64,000 bases of DNA from assembly GCA_045597125.1 (NCBI GenBank), contig JAZODR010000038.1, positions 38,475 through 102,474 of the forward strand, given 5' to 3'. Of this stretch, positions 35,683-44,529 are shown one piece after another (position 1 is the first letter of the stretch; each line of letters begins with the position of its first letter). A model generated the notes under the pieces. The model did not search any database and was not told the origin of the DNA. It saw nothing but the letters and a program-made list of their open reading frames with translations. This DNA is from RGIG5579 sp045597125 (GTDB taxonomy: Bacteria; Bacillota; Clostridia; Oscillospirales; SIG627). Both the position numbers and the translations under genes were made by a program.

Positions 35683-38205
35683 ATGATGAAACCAAAAAAA
35701 TTGTGGATTCTGTTCTCCGTTTCCTTGGTTTGCTTCACTCTCTTTTCTGTGCTTTCTTTGTTCTTTGCGGGAAAAGGTGCTTATCACGGTGTTTTCAAGA
35801 GAAAGGATTTTTCTTTTTCTCTGACCTTGGATTCCTTAGGGGAGCAAATTATTTCTGAAAATAAAACGAAATCTTTGCCTCAAGGAAAGCATTCTTTGTT
35901 ATTGCAAAACCGTGAAAATGAATCCGTTTCTTTTGCGATTTATCAAAATGGAGAGAAAAAATCTGCTTTAACCTTGGATGCAAATGGGGAAGGCGTTGTT
36001 TCGCTGGATTCTGATGGCTCAGCTCTTTCTCTTGTGTTACAAAGTGAAACGCGTACCGTATCGTATTTGTCTGATATAGAAAGCTTTCGTGTTGTTATAA
36101 AGAGTATGAAGCAGGGTGGAGACCTTGTGTTCCTAGCATACACGGATCTTAGCAAGGAATTTCTCAGCGGTTGTTTTCGCCTGTTTGGTGATTTTACGTT
36201 CTCTGAATTCTCTGTTGAAAGTTCTATGAAAGGGAATGTCGTTCTTTCTCCGAGTAATCCGTTTCGAGGGACACTTTACGTTTCCGCGCCCGAAGCTCGA
36301 GTTTATTGGCGCACCTTTTCTCCCGCTACTCCCAAAAAAGAACTGAATTACTATGTGAAAGCAAAAAGAGCCAATGGTACCACGCTTTCGCCTTTGGAGT
36401 ATCCCATTTCAAGTTACGATCAGCTTTTCCGTTTGGCTTCTAAAGATTGCTTGCCAAATTTGACAGATGGTGGAACGCTTCATATTACCAAAGCGATTGT
36501 GCTTGGTGAATCTTTGCGCTTTTCTGCTCTTGCAAAGCTTGATATTGCCGCTCCCATTGACTGTCGCGGGAACACCTTGACCTTCTCATCTGAAGAAGAC
36601 GGGGTTTATGAGGTAAAAACCTCTCTTGGTACGGGAGCCCTTGGAGCTTCACTTCTTTTTGATTCTCCTCGTTCTGCGCTTCTTTGGTCGGGAGAGGGGA
36701 CGATTCCTTCCATTTCTACGATTGCCAAAGGAAGCAACGTTAAAACTTATAACGGTAAGGCTCTTCCTCTTGGCGGCGAGGGCAAGGCGCTTCCGAATCT
36801 TGTGCTATACGGCGATGGTATGGAATATTTACCCGAAAAAACTTCTTTTGAGGTGAAAGGAAACCTTTTGACCGCTACTTTACCGTATCTTGTGTCGAAA
36901 AAGAGCCTTGAACAGGAAAATTTTTCCCTCTCTTGTGAAGGCGGTTCTGCAACCATGGAAGACGGTGTGATTGTTACAAAGGATTTTGATGGTAATGAGC
37001 GTCGCTATGCCGTAGAAATTCAACGGGCGCCAAAAGAAATTCCCGTGGTACATTTGGAAACTGAAGGTGGAGCAGAGATTACCTCTAAGAGTCAATATAT
37101 TTCCGCTACTTTTGCTTTGGATGGGGGGAGCAGTCAATATGAGTCTTTCTCTGAAACCCATATTCGCATCCGCGGAAGAGGAAACTCAACTTGGAAATGG
37201 GAGAAAAAACCCTATAAGATTCATTTTGATGAACCTACCTCTATTTTGGGTCTTCCTGCGGCGGAGGAATGGGCGCTTTTTTCCAACTATGCGGATAAGT
37301 CTTTGATGCGCAATCGTTTGGCGCAAGTAATGGCGTCTGAGCTTTCTTTTGAATATTGCCCAACGCAAGTCTGTGTAGACGTATTTCTCAACGGCGAATA
37401 TTTGGGGGTCTATACCCTTGGTGAGCATTTGGAAGTGGGGAAAGGCAGGGTAGAGGTGGATTATGATGCCACCTCCTCCGATTGCGGGTATTTTTTAGAG
37501 GCAGGCGGAGTTGTGGCAGGCGTTGACGTAAAGGGAATGAATTATTTCCACGCAGGTCTTTTGAATTTTGTTCTGATAAAGATGCCTGAGTACAATTCTC
37601 TTACTTCCGAGCAGTTTGAGTACATTCATCAATATATGCTCCGTACAGACCAGGCTATCAAAAAAGGAGAAGGCTATGAGGAATATATTGATGTGGATTC
37701 CGTTATTGATTGGCTGATTATGATTGAGCTTTCTTGCAATACCGACTGCTCTTGGCGGCGAAGCACTTATTTTATTAAAGAACCGGGAGGAAAACTCGTG
37801 ATGGGTCCTGTTTGGGACTTTGACCTTGCTTTCGGAAATTTCTCCAAAGATAACCCCGGTGACAATACTTGGGTCAGCTCCGAGCCCGATGATGATTATG
37901 TGGGTGAAACCTGGTCAACTCATCTTTTGCAGGATGATGAATTTAAGGCTCGTCTTAAGGAGAGGTGGTTGCAGGTTCGCGATATCTTAGTTGATACTGC
38001 AATGGAGGAGATCGAGAGGCAATACCAGTTGAATTCTCCTTCGGCAGAACTTAATTTTAAGCGATGGGATATTCTTGGGAAAAAAGTTGCTTTCGAGCGA
38101 CATGATACAAAAAACTATCAAACTTATTCCTCTCAAATTTTTTATTTACAAGAGTTTATCCAAAATCGTGCTGCTTGGTTGGATGAACAGGTTGCAAACT
38201 TTTAA
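35683..38205 (+). CDS. CotH-kinase family membrane/secreted protein
   Basis: An 840-residue protein with an N-terminal membrane anchor or signal (about 6-28) and a variable beta-rich N-terminal half. A CotH-kinase domain follows (about 480-790): HIRIRGRGNSTWKWEKKPYKI, NYADKSLMRNRLA, FLNGEYLGVYTLGEHLEV and the metal-binding MGPVWDFDLAFGN are characteristic. In Bacillus, CotH is an atypical kinase that phosphorylates spore-coat proteins; secreted CotH modules in gut Clostridia often belong to surface complexes, and their substrates are unknown. No dockerin or sortase signal is visible. Ribosome site GTAAGGAA, and a bidirectional terminator follows. Confidence 0.85.
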   Translation: MMKPKKLWILFSVSLVCFTLFSVLSLFFAGKGAYHGVFKRKDFSFSLTLDSLGEQIISENKTKSLPQGKHSLLLQNRENESVSFAIYQNGEKKSALTLDANGEGVVSLDSDGSALSLVLQSETRTVSYLSDIESFRVVIKSMKQGGDLVFLAYTDLSKEFLSGCFRLFGDFTFSEFSVESSMKGNVVLSPSNPFRGTLYVSAPEARVYWRTFSPATPKKELNYYVKAKRANGTTLSPLEYPISSYDQLFRLASKDCLPNLTDGGTLHITKAIVLGESLRFSALAKLDIAAPIDCRGNTLTFSSEEDGVYEVKTSLGTGALGASLLFDSPRSALLWSGEGTIPSISTIAKGSNVKTYNGKALPLGGEGKALPNLVLYGDGMEYLPEKTSFEVKGNLLTATLPYLVSKKSLEQENFSLSCEGGSATMEDGVIVTKDFDGNERRYAVEIQRAPKEIPVVHLETEGGAEITSKSQYISATFALDGGSSQYESFSETHIRIRGRGNSTWKWEKKPYKIHFDEPTSILGLPAAEEWALFSNYADKSLMRNRLAQVMASELSFEYCPTQVCVDVFLNGEYLGVYTLGEHLEVGKGRVEVDYDATSSDCGYFLEAGGVVAGVDVKGMNYFHAGLLNFVLIKMPEYNSLTSEQFEYIHQYMLRTDQAIKKGEGYEEYIDVDSVIDWLIMIELSCNTDCSWRRSTYFIKEPGGKLVMGPVWDFDLAFGNFSKDNPGDNTWVSSEPDDDYVGETWSTHLLQDDEFKARLKERWLQVRDILVDTAMEEIERQYQLNSPSAELNFKRWDILGKKVAFERHDTKNYQTYSSQIFYLQEFIQNRAAWLDEQVANF

Positions 38206-38206
38206 T

Positions 38207-38240
38207 AAAAAATGACACGGATAATTCCGTGTCATTTTTT
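38207..38240. terminator. Bidirectional terminator between CotH gene and SGNH lipoprotein gene
   Basis: Eleven-bp stem AATGACACGGA/TCCGTGTCATT with TAAT loop, A-run on the left and T-run on the right, serving both convergent genes. Confidence 0.9.
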
Positions 38241-39203
38241 TTATTTCATTGCGGTTACTGCTGAGTGAGCAGCTTGTTGCAGTTTTACAATTTTAGCTTC
38301 GCTTAGTTCATAGTCGGGCCTCCAGGTATTGCCGATGCAGCTTTTTCCTGTTAAAACCTCGAACCAAACACAAGCATTTAGGTACTGTCCTCCGCCAATA
38401 TCTCCATCATGGTAGTGATCGTTTTTGCTTATACGTTTGCAAAGTACTTCTCCAATGACTGGATCGTGACGAACTATTTGCCAAGCATCTCCGGTAGGAA
38501 CACGCTGAACATCAAGCATTTGGCTCATTTCAATCGCAAATTGATGCAAGAAATCTGCCATGCCTTGTTGTTTCTCTTTGGAATCCATCCGCATACCGTG
38601 ATGGTCTGCCCCTATTTCCCATGCCCAAAGTTGGTGCCAATAAAACTTGCTCTGAGGAAAATTACTTTTAAGATAGTTCATTAAGTCTTTGGCATAGGAA
38701 TCTGCATTTCTGTGAGCTTTTTCAAAGTCGGTATGAAGCAGTTCAACAGGGGTTTGCTGAAGACTAATGACATCCCAATTTTCTCTGTTCAAGCACTGGC
38801 GCAAAGAGAAGTTTTCATACTTTGTTCTTCCTTTTTCGTCCGTTTCAAAATATTGATAATTCGCCGCATATTGTTTCCACCAGGACCAGTGTTTTTGCAG
38901 GGAGCATCCGGAGTAATATACATTGCAGACTTTCATATTTATACCCGCTGCTTTGGCGATGCCATATAGTTCCTCTACATAGTAATAGCAAGAACTGGAA
39001 CCAATCATTAATATGTTCATCACATTATCCTGCGCCGGATTATATTCTTGCATAATCGCATCCTCTTTTTCTTTTATGCTTTTTTTGGTGGTAGTGGTAA
39101 CAGTGCCGGTGGTATTTTCGCGCAAAGGTTTTAGTTTGGGGGAACAGGAAGTAAGACAGAGAAAGCAAAATGAGATTGCAAGAAATAAATAGAATTTTTT
39201 CAT
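38241..39203 (-). CDS. DUF4886/SGNH-hydrolase-like lipoprotein (copy 2)
   Basis: A 320-residue predicted lipoprotein: signal peptide with lipobox LTSC, then a Thr/Lys-rich linker and an SGNH-type hydrolase fold. Block I reads ILMIGSSSCYYY, with the nucleophile-region serine. WDVISLQQ lies in the middle and the catalytic-triad-like HYHDGDIGGGQYLNACVWFEVLTG near the C-terminus. The neighbouring copy has GNS where this one has GSS, so the oxyanion-loop Asn is lost here. Substrate unknown; the family is linked to ester cleavage on glycans. It follows its paralogue by two bases. Confidence 0.8.
   Translation of the reverse strand: MKKFYLFLAISFCFLCLTSCSPKLKPLRENTTGTVTTTTKKSIKEKEDAIMQEYNPAQDNVMNILMIGSSSCYYYVEELYGIAKAAGINMKVCNVYYSGCSLQKHWSWWKQYAANYQYFETDEKGRTKYENFSLRQCLNRENWDVISLQQTPVELLHTDFEKAHRNADSYAKDLMNYLKSNFPQSKFYWHQLWAWEIGADHHGMRMDSKEKQQGMADFLHQFAIEMSQMLDVQRVPTGDAWQIVRHDPVIGEVLCKRISKNDHYHDGDIGGGQYLNACVWFEVLTGKSCIGNTWRPDYELSEAKIVKLQQAAHSAVTAMK
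38305..38396 (-). repeat. 92-bp near-identical tract shared by the two SGNH lipoprotein genes (copy at 39273-39364)
   Basis: Only three mismatches in 92 bases, far more similar than the rest of the two genes. It encodes the C-terminal LNACVWFEVLTGKSCIGNTW region. The pattern suggests gene conversion after duplication. Confidence 0.85.
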
Positions 39204-39205
39204 AA

Positions 39206-40198
39206 TTATTTTTCTAATTCAGCTACGGCGCGATGCGCAATGTTTTGAAGGGCACTGATTTTCGCTTCGTTCAGTTCATAGTCGGGCCTCCAGGTATTGC
39301 CGATGCAGCTTTTTCCTGTTAATACTTCAAACCAAACACAAGCATTTAGGTACTGTCCTCCGCCTGTGTCACCGTCGTGGTAGAAGTCGCCGATGGTATT
39401 GTCGCCGTTTGGACCTTTGTTGCAAAGCACATCACCGATTTGAGGATGTTTTCTTGCAATGCTCCAAGCACTGCCGGAAGGAATCATGGGAAGATTCAGG
39501 TCTAAACAAACTTGTTTGCAAGCGGCACTGATATTTTTTTGATGTAATTGTTGCATTGCAGAATCGGTAATTTCGACGCCATTGCGATTCCATCCTACCT
39601 GATAAGCCCAGGTTTCATGAAAATAGAGTTTTGCTTTTGGATGGGATTTTTTTATCAGATTAACGAGTTTTTCCGCGTAAGGATTGCAGCTGTCGTAGGA
39701 AGCATCGTAGGTGTTGGCAGTAGTGGGGCCAAAGTGTTGTTGAATGGAAATAATATCCCAATTTTCTGCGTTAAGACATTTTTTTAGGGTATAGCTATCC
39801 AATACTGTTCTGCCATTTTCATCGGTGGTAATGAATTGATAATTGGCGGTGTTACTTAAGTACCAGTTCCAATGCTGGTCCAATTTACATCCTGAATAAT
39901 AGAGATTGGTAATTTCCATATCAATTCCTACAGACTGCGCCATTCCAAACAATTCATCCGGAAAATAATAGCAAAAGGAATTTCCAATCATTAATACTTT
40001 CATTATGTTGTCCTCCTCGGGATCGTGAATGAGTTCTTCTTCTTCGTTTTTTTTCTGTTCTACTTTTTTTGTTGTGGGGGCGGGAGCTTTTTTCTCCTCT
40101 GTATATTGAATAGGCTCCAGAGAAGAGCTGCAACCGATTAAGGATGTGCAAAGGAAGACGAAGTATAAAATATTAAGTGCTTTTTTCAGAAATTTCAT
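39206..40198 (-). CDS. DUF4886/SGNH-hydrolase-like lipoprotein (copy 1)
   Basis: A 330-residue paralogue of the next gene, with lipobox LIGC, an acidic/proline linker, block I VLMIGNSFCYYF with the expected Gly-Asn-Ser, WDIISIQQHFG and the C-terminal FYHDGDTGGGQYLNACVWFEVLTG. It is probably the catalytically intact member. The two genes share a 92-bp stretch with only three differences (39273-39364 here). It lies just downstream of nothing obvious: nth is transcribed the same way and starts far upstream, ending nine bases after this gene's ATG side, so the three may form one transcript. Confidence 0.8.
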   Translation of the reverse strand: MKFLKKALNILYFVFLCTSLIGCSSSLEPIQYTEEKKAPAPTTKKVEQKKNEEEELIHDPEEDNIMKVLMIGNSFCYYFPDELFGMAQSVGIDMEITNLYYSGCKLDQHWNWYLSNTANYQFITTDENGRTVLDSYTLKKCLNAENWDIISIQQHFGPTTANTYDASYDSCNPYAEKLVNLIKKSHPKAKLYFHETWAYQVGWNRNGVEITDSAMQQLHQKNISAACKQVCLDLNLPMIPSGSAWSIARKHPQIGDVLCNKGPNGDNTIGDFYHDGDTGGGQYLNACVWFEVLTGKSCIGNTWRPDYELNEAKISALQNIAHRAVAELEK

Positions 40199-40206
40199 TT
40201 TGTAAC

Positions 40207-40866
40207 CTACTTTCTTTTATCACGCAAAGGACAATTTGCACAGTTTGGGTTCTGTGCTTTGCAAAATTCTCTTCCAAGAAGGATGATACGATGGCAGAAA
40301 TCGGATTGCTCAGCTTTTGGAACGATTTTCTCCATTTCTCTTGTAACAATTGTAGGATTTTTGCTGTTAGTTAAGCCAAAGCGATGGCTTAAACGAATTA
40401 AATGAGTGTCTGCAACGATATGGGGATCGTTGAAAACATCACCCATCATTAAATTTGCAATTTTTTCGCCTACACCGGGAAGTGCAAGTAAGGAGTTTTT
40501 ATCTGCAGGAACTTTTCCGTCAAAATCCCGCACTAAGATTTTGCTCATTTCCAGAATTTGTGCTGCCTTTGTACGGTAAAGTCCACAGGGCTTGACAGCT
40601 TCTTCTAATTCCTTGATATCTGCTGCTGCAAAAGCTTTAACATCCGGATATTTTTCAAAAAGAGGGACGGAAACTTCATTGACTCGCTTGTCCGTGCATT
40701 GCGCAGAAAGCCGCGCCATAACAAGAAGCCGAAAAGGGTCTGCATGAAACTCTAAAGCGCATGCGGCATTGGGGTAAAGCTCTTTTAAAGTTTTATGGAT
40801 AGCATCTGTTCTTGCCTTTTTGCCGCGGGGAAGCAAGGGAATTGCAGAACATTTTTTTACATTCAT
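40207..40866 (-). CDS. nth: Endonuclease III-like DNA glycosylase lacking the fourth cluster cysteine
   Basis: A 219-residue HhH-GPD glycosylase/AP lyase for oxidised pyrimidines. The helix-hairpin-helix LPGVGEKIANLMM carries the catalytic lysine, and VADTHLIRLSHRFGL the catalytic aspartate. The C-terminal cluster motif has C-x6-C-x2-C (FCKAQNPNCANC) but ends PLRDKRK, with no fourth cysteine where the family has C-x5-C. The ATG at 40866 has an AAAGGAGC site; the longer frame upstream is non-coding. The iron-sulphur cluster may therefore be absent or liganded differently. Confidence 0.9.
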   Translation of the reverse strand: MNVKKCSAIPLLPRGKKARTDAIHKTLKELYPNAACALEFHADPFRLLVMARLSAQCTDKRVNEVSVPLFEKYPDVKAFAAADIKELEEAVKPCGLYRTKAAQILEMSKILVRDFDGKVPADKNSLLALPGVGEKIANLMMGDVFNDPHIVADTHLIRLSHRFGLTNSKNPTIVTREMEKIVPKAEQSDFCHRIILLGREFCKAQNPNCANCPLRDKRK

Positions 40867-40943
40867 CTGTACGCTCCTTTTATCATCTATCATTATAAAA
40901 TGTTTTTTTTTCAAAGTCAAGCCTTTAAAATTTCTTTCGGGAC

Positions 40944-40972
40944 TTGTTTTTTGCGGGAATTTAGAGTAAAAT
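40944..40972 (+). promoter_or_regulatory. Probable promoter for the P-loop kinase gene
   Basis: TTGTTT (40944-40949), 17-base spacer, TAAAAT (40967-40972), 34 bases before the start at 41006. Moderate match. Confidence 0.5.
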
Positions 40973-41005
40973 GAATACATAGAGTTTTGCGAAGGAGTAA
41001 AAACT

Positions 41006-41563
41006 ATGAATCAGATTATTGCTTTGGTGGGAATGTGCGGCAGCGGAAAAAGCGTTTGCTGCGAGGAGTTCCGCGGACGCGGCTGGGAGTATGTATATTT
41101 TGGCGGTGTTACGATGAAGGAACTGGAAAAGAGAGGATTGGAGCGTAATGAGACCAATGAGCGCAGTATCCGCGAGGAGCTCCGCAAGACATACGGTCCT
41201 GCGGCATTTGCCATTTTGCTGAAAGAGGAAATTTCCGAAAAATTGAAAAGCAATCATGTTTGTCTGGACGGTCTTTATTCCTGGTCGGAGCTTTTGGTGC
41301 TTCGCGAGGCTTTTGGAGAGCGTTTGACAGTGGTTGCCATCATTGCTGAGCGTAAAAAGCGTTACGGAAGAATTGCCAAGCGTGTTATTCGACCCTTGAC
41401 TCCTCAGCAAGCTGAGAGCCGCGATATTGCAGAGATTGAAAATATGGAGAAGGGCGGCCCTATTGCTATGGCGGATCTGTTTTTATTCAATGACGGAACC
41501 GAGGAGGATTTCCGCGGTGCTACCCGTGCTTTGATTGATCGCGTCGAAGCGGGGCTGCTTTAA
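41006..41563 (+). CDS. Small P-loop nucleotide kinase, UPF0200/dephospho-CoA-kinase-like
   Basis: A 185-residue protein opening with ALVGMCGSGKSVCCEEF, a Walker A loop. It goes on with FGGVTMKELEKRGLERNETNERSIREELRKTYGPAAFA and DGLYSWSELLVLRE. This order matches the archaeal UPF0200 group (adenylate-kinase-fold proteins often annotated as dephospho-CoA kinase-like), unusual in bacteria. Substrate not known. Ribosome site GAAGGAGT. It stands alone between the nth gene (divergent) and the acyl ligase gene, which has its own promoter. Confidence 0.65.
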   Translation: MNQIIALVGMCGSGKSVCCEEFRGRGWEYVYFGGVTMKELEKRGLERNETNERSIREELRKTYGPAAFAILLKEEISEKLKSNHVCLDGLYSWSELLVLREAFGERLTVVAIIAERKKRYGRIAKRVIRPLTPQQAESRDIAEIENMEKGGPIAMADLFLFNDGTEEDFRGATRALIDRVEAGLL

Positions 41564-41574
41564 GACGAATTTTA

Positions 41575-41603
41575 TTGACAAATGTGTGTTTTTCGGCTAT
41601 AAT
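41575..41603 (+). promoter_or_regulatory. Consensus promoter for the acyl ligase-ACP operon
   Basis: Perfect TTGACA (41575-41580), 17-base spacer, perfect TATAAT (41598-41603), about 43 bases before the TTG start. Confidence 0.9.
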
Positions 41604-41645
41604 CCTATGTGGTTTATTTTTTGAAAAAGGATGGAATAGATCGTT

Positions 41646-43361
41646 TTGAAAAAACTGACAAATGACGTGGCTTACGATTTTCGCAGCATGATTGCAAATT
41701 CAGCAAGCCGCTTGCCTGAAAAGGATTATTTGGTATATAAACGTGGTGGCGGATTGGAATCCGTTACCTACGCCGGCTTTGAGGAGCGTGTGCGCGCTCT
41801 GTCTGAGGCATTTTTGGAATTGGGGCTTGCCGGCGCGAGCATTGCGGTTATTGGTGAGACCAGTCCCGAGTGGATTATCACTTATCTTGCTACTATTATT
41901 GTTGGGGGAGTGATTGTTCCTTTGGATAAGGAACTTGCTCCCGAATCTACCCGCGGTTTTATTAAGAAAGTTGGTTGTAAGGCAGTTGTCTATGGCCATA
42001 AATTTGCTTCCCATTTTGAGGGGGATTACGAAGAGCTTTCTTCTTTGGAATATAAAATTCCCTTTGATCCTGCGATGACCGAAAGTGAAGATTTTCGTCC
42101 TGAAAAGGGCGTTGTCCCTTTCCTTCAGATGCTGAATTTCGGAAGAGGTCTTGTAGCTAGTGGAAGCGAAAAGTACGATAGTATCCCCGTGGATTTGGAG
42201 AAGGTTTGTGCCATTCTGTTTACCTCCGGCACCACCGGTTCCTCTAAGGGTGTTATGCTGTGCCAGAAAAATATTATTCACGCGGTTAATGCATCATACC
42301 GTACCACGGGCTTTGAGGAATCGGATGTCATTGTATCGGTGCTTCCCATTCATCATACCTACGAGATGACTTGCAGCATTTTAACTGCGCTTTTCATTGG
42401 TGCAACGGTCTGCATCAACGATTCTCTCAAGTATATCGTTCGTAATTTTCAGTTGTTTAAACCGACGGGTCTTGTGCTGGTTCCGTTGTTTGTTACTACC
42501 GTTTACAAGCGTATTTGGGAAACTGCTCGTAAGAGTAAAAAGGAAAAAATTCTTCGCGGAAGCATTGCGGTTTCCGATGCTTTGCTTAAAGTGAAGGTGG
42601 ATACCAGAAAGCTTTTGTTTAAAAGTGTCAGAGATGTGTTTGGCGGCAGACTTAAGCGTATTATATGCGGCGGAGCCCCTATGCCGCCTGATCTGGTTTC
42701 CGAATTTGAATCCTTTGGCATCAAGCTTTGTCAGGGTTATGGTATTACCGAGTGTGCACCACTGCTCAGTGTTTGCCCTGAGGATGATAACAGGCCCGGT
42801 TCCGTCGGACCTGCCATTCCCGGTGTTCAGGTCAAGATTGATGTGGAAGAAATAGAGGATGGCAAGGAAATCGGCGAAATCATGGTAAAGGGCCCCAACA
42901 TTATGAAGGGCTATTTCCAGGATAAAGAAGCAACCGATGCCGTGCTTGACGGTGCTTGGTTCCGCACGGGGGACTACGGTTATCTGGATGAGGACGGATT
43001 TATCTTCATTACAGGCAGAAAGAAAAACGTTATCGTTTTGAACAACGGTAAGAATGTATTCCCCGAGGAAATCGAGGAGTATCTGTATAAATTTGATCTT
43101 GTGGCAGAATGCGTGGTCATTGGCAGAAAGAACGACGAGGATAACGTGGTTGTTACCGCTTTGATTTATCCGGATTTTGCTAAGGCTGAGGAAATGGGTC
43201 TGGGAACGGATTTGAATGAGATTGGCAGTGTGATCAAAGAAAAGATCGCGGAGCTGAATCGCTCTCTCCCTTCTTTTAAGCAGATTAGAGGTCTTGAGAT
43301 TCGTCGCACCGAATTTGAAAAGAATACCTCGAAGAAAATCATTCGATACAAAATTAAATAG
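41646..43361 (+). CDS. AMP-forming acyl-CoA synthetase / acyl-ACP ligase
   Basis: A 571-residue member of the ANL adenylation family. The ATP-binding loop is ILFTSGTTGSSKGVML, followed by CQGYGITECAPLLS, FRTGDYGYLDEDGFIFITGRKKN and the C-terminal-domain lysine region NTSKKIIRYKIK. The 'FITGRKKNVIVLNNGKN' hinge fits long-chain fatty-acid ligases. Because an acyl carrier protein gene follows after 11 bases, the acceptor may be ACP rather than CoA, allowing uptake and reuse of fatty acids. It starts with TTG at 41646 (AAAGGATGG is slightly far upstream). Own strong promoter. Confidence 0.87.
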   Translation: MKKLTNDVAYDFRSMIANSASRLPEKDYLVYKRGGGLESVTYAGFEERVRALSEAFLELGLAGASIAVIGETSPEWIITYLATIIVGGVIVPLDKELAPESTRGFIKKVGCKAVVYGHKFASHFEGDYEELSSLEYKIPFDPAMTESEDFRPEKGVVPFLQMLNFGRGLVASGSEKYDSIPVDLEKVCAILFTSGTTGSSKGVMLCQKNIIHAVNASYRTTGFEESDVIVSVLPIHHTYEMTCSILTALFIGATVCINDSLKYIVRNFQLFKPTGLVLVPLFVTTVYKRIWETARKSKKEKILRGSIAVSDALLKVKVDTRKLLFKSVRDVFGGRLKRIICGGAPMPPDLVSEFESFGIKLCQGYGITECAPLLSVCPEDDNRPGSVGPAIPGVQVKIDVEEIEDGKEIGEIMVKGPNIMKGYFQDKEATDAVLDGAWFRTGDYGYLDEDGFIFITGRKKNVIVLNNGKNVFPEEIEEYLYKFDLVAECVVIGRKNDEDNVVVTALIYPDFAKAEEMGLGTDLNEIGSVIKEKIAELNRSLPSFKQIRGLEIRRTEFEKNTSKKIIRYKIK

Positions 43362-43372
43362 GAGATATTGTT

Positions 43373-43597
43373 ATGTTTGAAGAACTGAAGAAAATTCTGG
43401 TAGAAGAAATGGACGTTGATGCAGAACTGATCACGCCCCAGGCTGAATTTGTCAATGACTTGAAACTGAATTCTCTGGATATTGCAGATTTCGTTTTGAT
43501 TTGCGAGGATAAGTTTGGTGCAGAGATCGAAGAAGATCAGATTCATACTATCCTCACTGTTCAGGACCTTTGCGATTACATTGCCGCTCATGCCTGA
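43373..43597 (+). CDS. acpP: Acyl carrier protein
   Basis: A 74-residue acidic carrier protein. The phosphopantetheine serine lies in LKLNSLDIADFVLICED (Ser near residue 34), where most ACPs read DSLD; here Asn precedes Ser. Ribosome site ATAGGAGATA. It overlaps trmL by eight bases. No fatty-acid synthesis genes are in this window, so it is either the main ACP placed away from fab genes or a dedicated partner of the ligase before it. Confidence 0.88.
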   Translation: MFEELKKILVEEMDVDAELITPQAEFVNDLKLNSLDIADFVLICEDKFGAEIEEDQIHTILTVQDLCDYIAAHA

Positions 43598-44090
43598 AAA
43601 AAACAGGAAGCTCCATATTGTTCTGGTTGAACCGGAAATTCCGCAAAATACGGGAAATATTGCAAGAACCTGCGCCGCTACCGGCGCAGTTTTGCACCTT
43701 ATAGAGCCACTGGGTTTTGAAATCAGTGACCGATATTTGAAACGGGCGGGGCTTGATTATTGGCAATATTTGGAGTTACATACTTATCCCAATTTAGATG
43801 ATTTTTTTGCAAAAAATCAAGGCGAATATTACTTCTTTACAACAAAGGGCAAAAAAAATTATGCTCAAACTGTATATGAACGACAGGTCTATCTTTTTTT
43901 CGGAAAGGAAACCAAAGGTCTTCCTGAGGATTTGATTCGCGCCCATTCAGAGCGAGCGGTCAGACTTCCGATGAAGGAAAAAATCCGTAGTTTGAATTTG
44001 TCAAATTCTGTTGCCATTGCTGTATATGAAGTGCTTCGTCAGTGGGATTTTTGCGGTTTTCAGACAGAAGGCTTTTTGCCTGAGGTGTAA
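43590..44090 (+). CDS. trmL: tRNA (cytidine/uridine-34-2'-O)-methyltransferase TrmL
   Basis: A 166-residue single-domain SPOUT enzyme methylating the wobble base of tRNA-Leu isoacceptors. Motifs are VLVEPEIPQNTGNIARTCAATG, LFFGKETKGLPEDLI and RSLNLSNSVAIAVYEVLRQ. The ATG at 43590 lies within the end of acpP, where the family N-terminus begins; the upstream open frame is inside acpP. One base separates its stop from the VanZ-family start. Confidence 0.94.
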   Translation: MPEKNRKLHIVLVEPEIPQNTGNIARTCAATGAVLHLIEPLGFEISDRYLKRAGLDYWQYLELHTYPNLDDFFAKNQGEYYFFTTKGKKNYAQTVYERQVYLFFGKETKGLPEDLIRAHSERAVRLPMKEKIRSLNLSNSVAIAVYEVLRQWDFCGFQTEGFLPEV

Positions 44091-44091
44091 T

Positions 44092-44529
44092 ATGAAGCGC
44101 TTTCTTCGTATTGCCATGCCGATTTTAACCTTTTTGCTTATCGTGTTTATTTTTTCAAATTCTCTTTCTAACGGGGAGCAGGCTGGCGCAAAGAGAGATT
44201 TTTTTGTAAAATTGTTTACAGAAAAAAATCTTTCTCCCCGTATATTGACTTCGGTTGCTAAACTGTTTCATATGATGGAATATGCAGCTTTTTCCTTTTG
44301 CCTGACCGGGTCTGTATATCTTTTGGGCGATGGGTTGAAAAACCGTTTTGAAAGAATTTTGCTATGCGGAATGACCCTAGCCATTGCCGATGAAATGATC
44401 CAAACCTTGTTTTCGGGACGCGGTTCAAGGCTGACGGATGTGCTCGTGGATACTGCAGGAGTCATGATTGGCTATGCTGTTTCATTTTTGATTGTATATT
44501 GTGTTCAAAAGAAAAAAGGGACTTTTTAA
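44092..44529 (+). CDS. VanZ-family membrane protein
   Basis: A 145-residue protein with four hydrophobic segments. The VanZ hallmarks are FHMMEYAAFSF in the second half of the protein and DEMIQTLFSGRGSRLTDVLVDTAGVMIGY near the C-terminus. VanZ of enterococci gives low-level teicoplanin resistance, but most relatives have no known role and this one has no resistance genes around it. It ends the operon from 41646, against a bidirectional terminator. Confidence 0.88.
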   Translation: MKRFLRIAMPILTFLLIVFIFSNSLSNGEQAGAKRDFFVKLFTEKNLSPRILTSVAKLFHMMEYAAFSFCLTGSVYLLGDGLKNRFERILLCGMTLAIADEMIQTLFSGRGSRLTDVLVDTAGVMIGYAVSFLIVYCVQKKKGTF

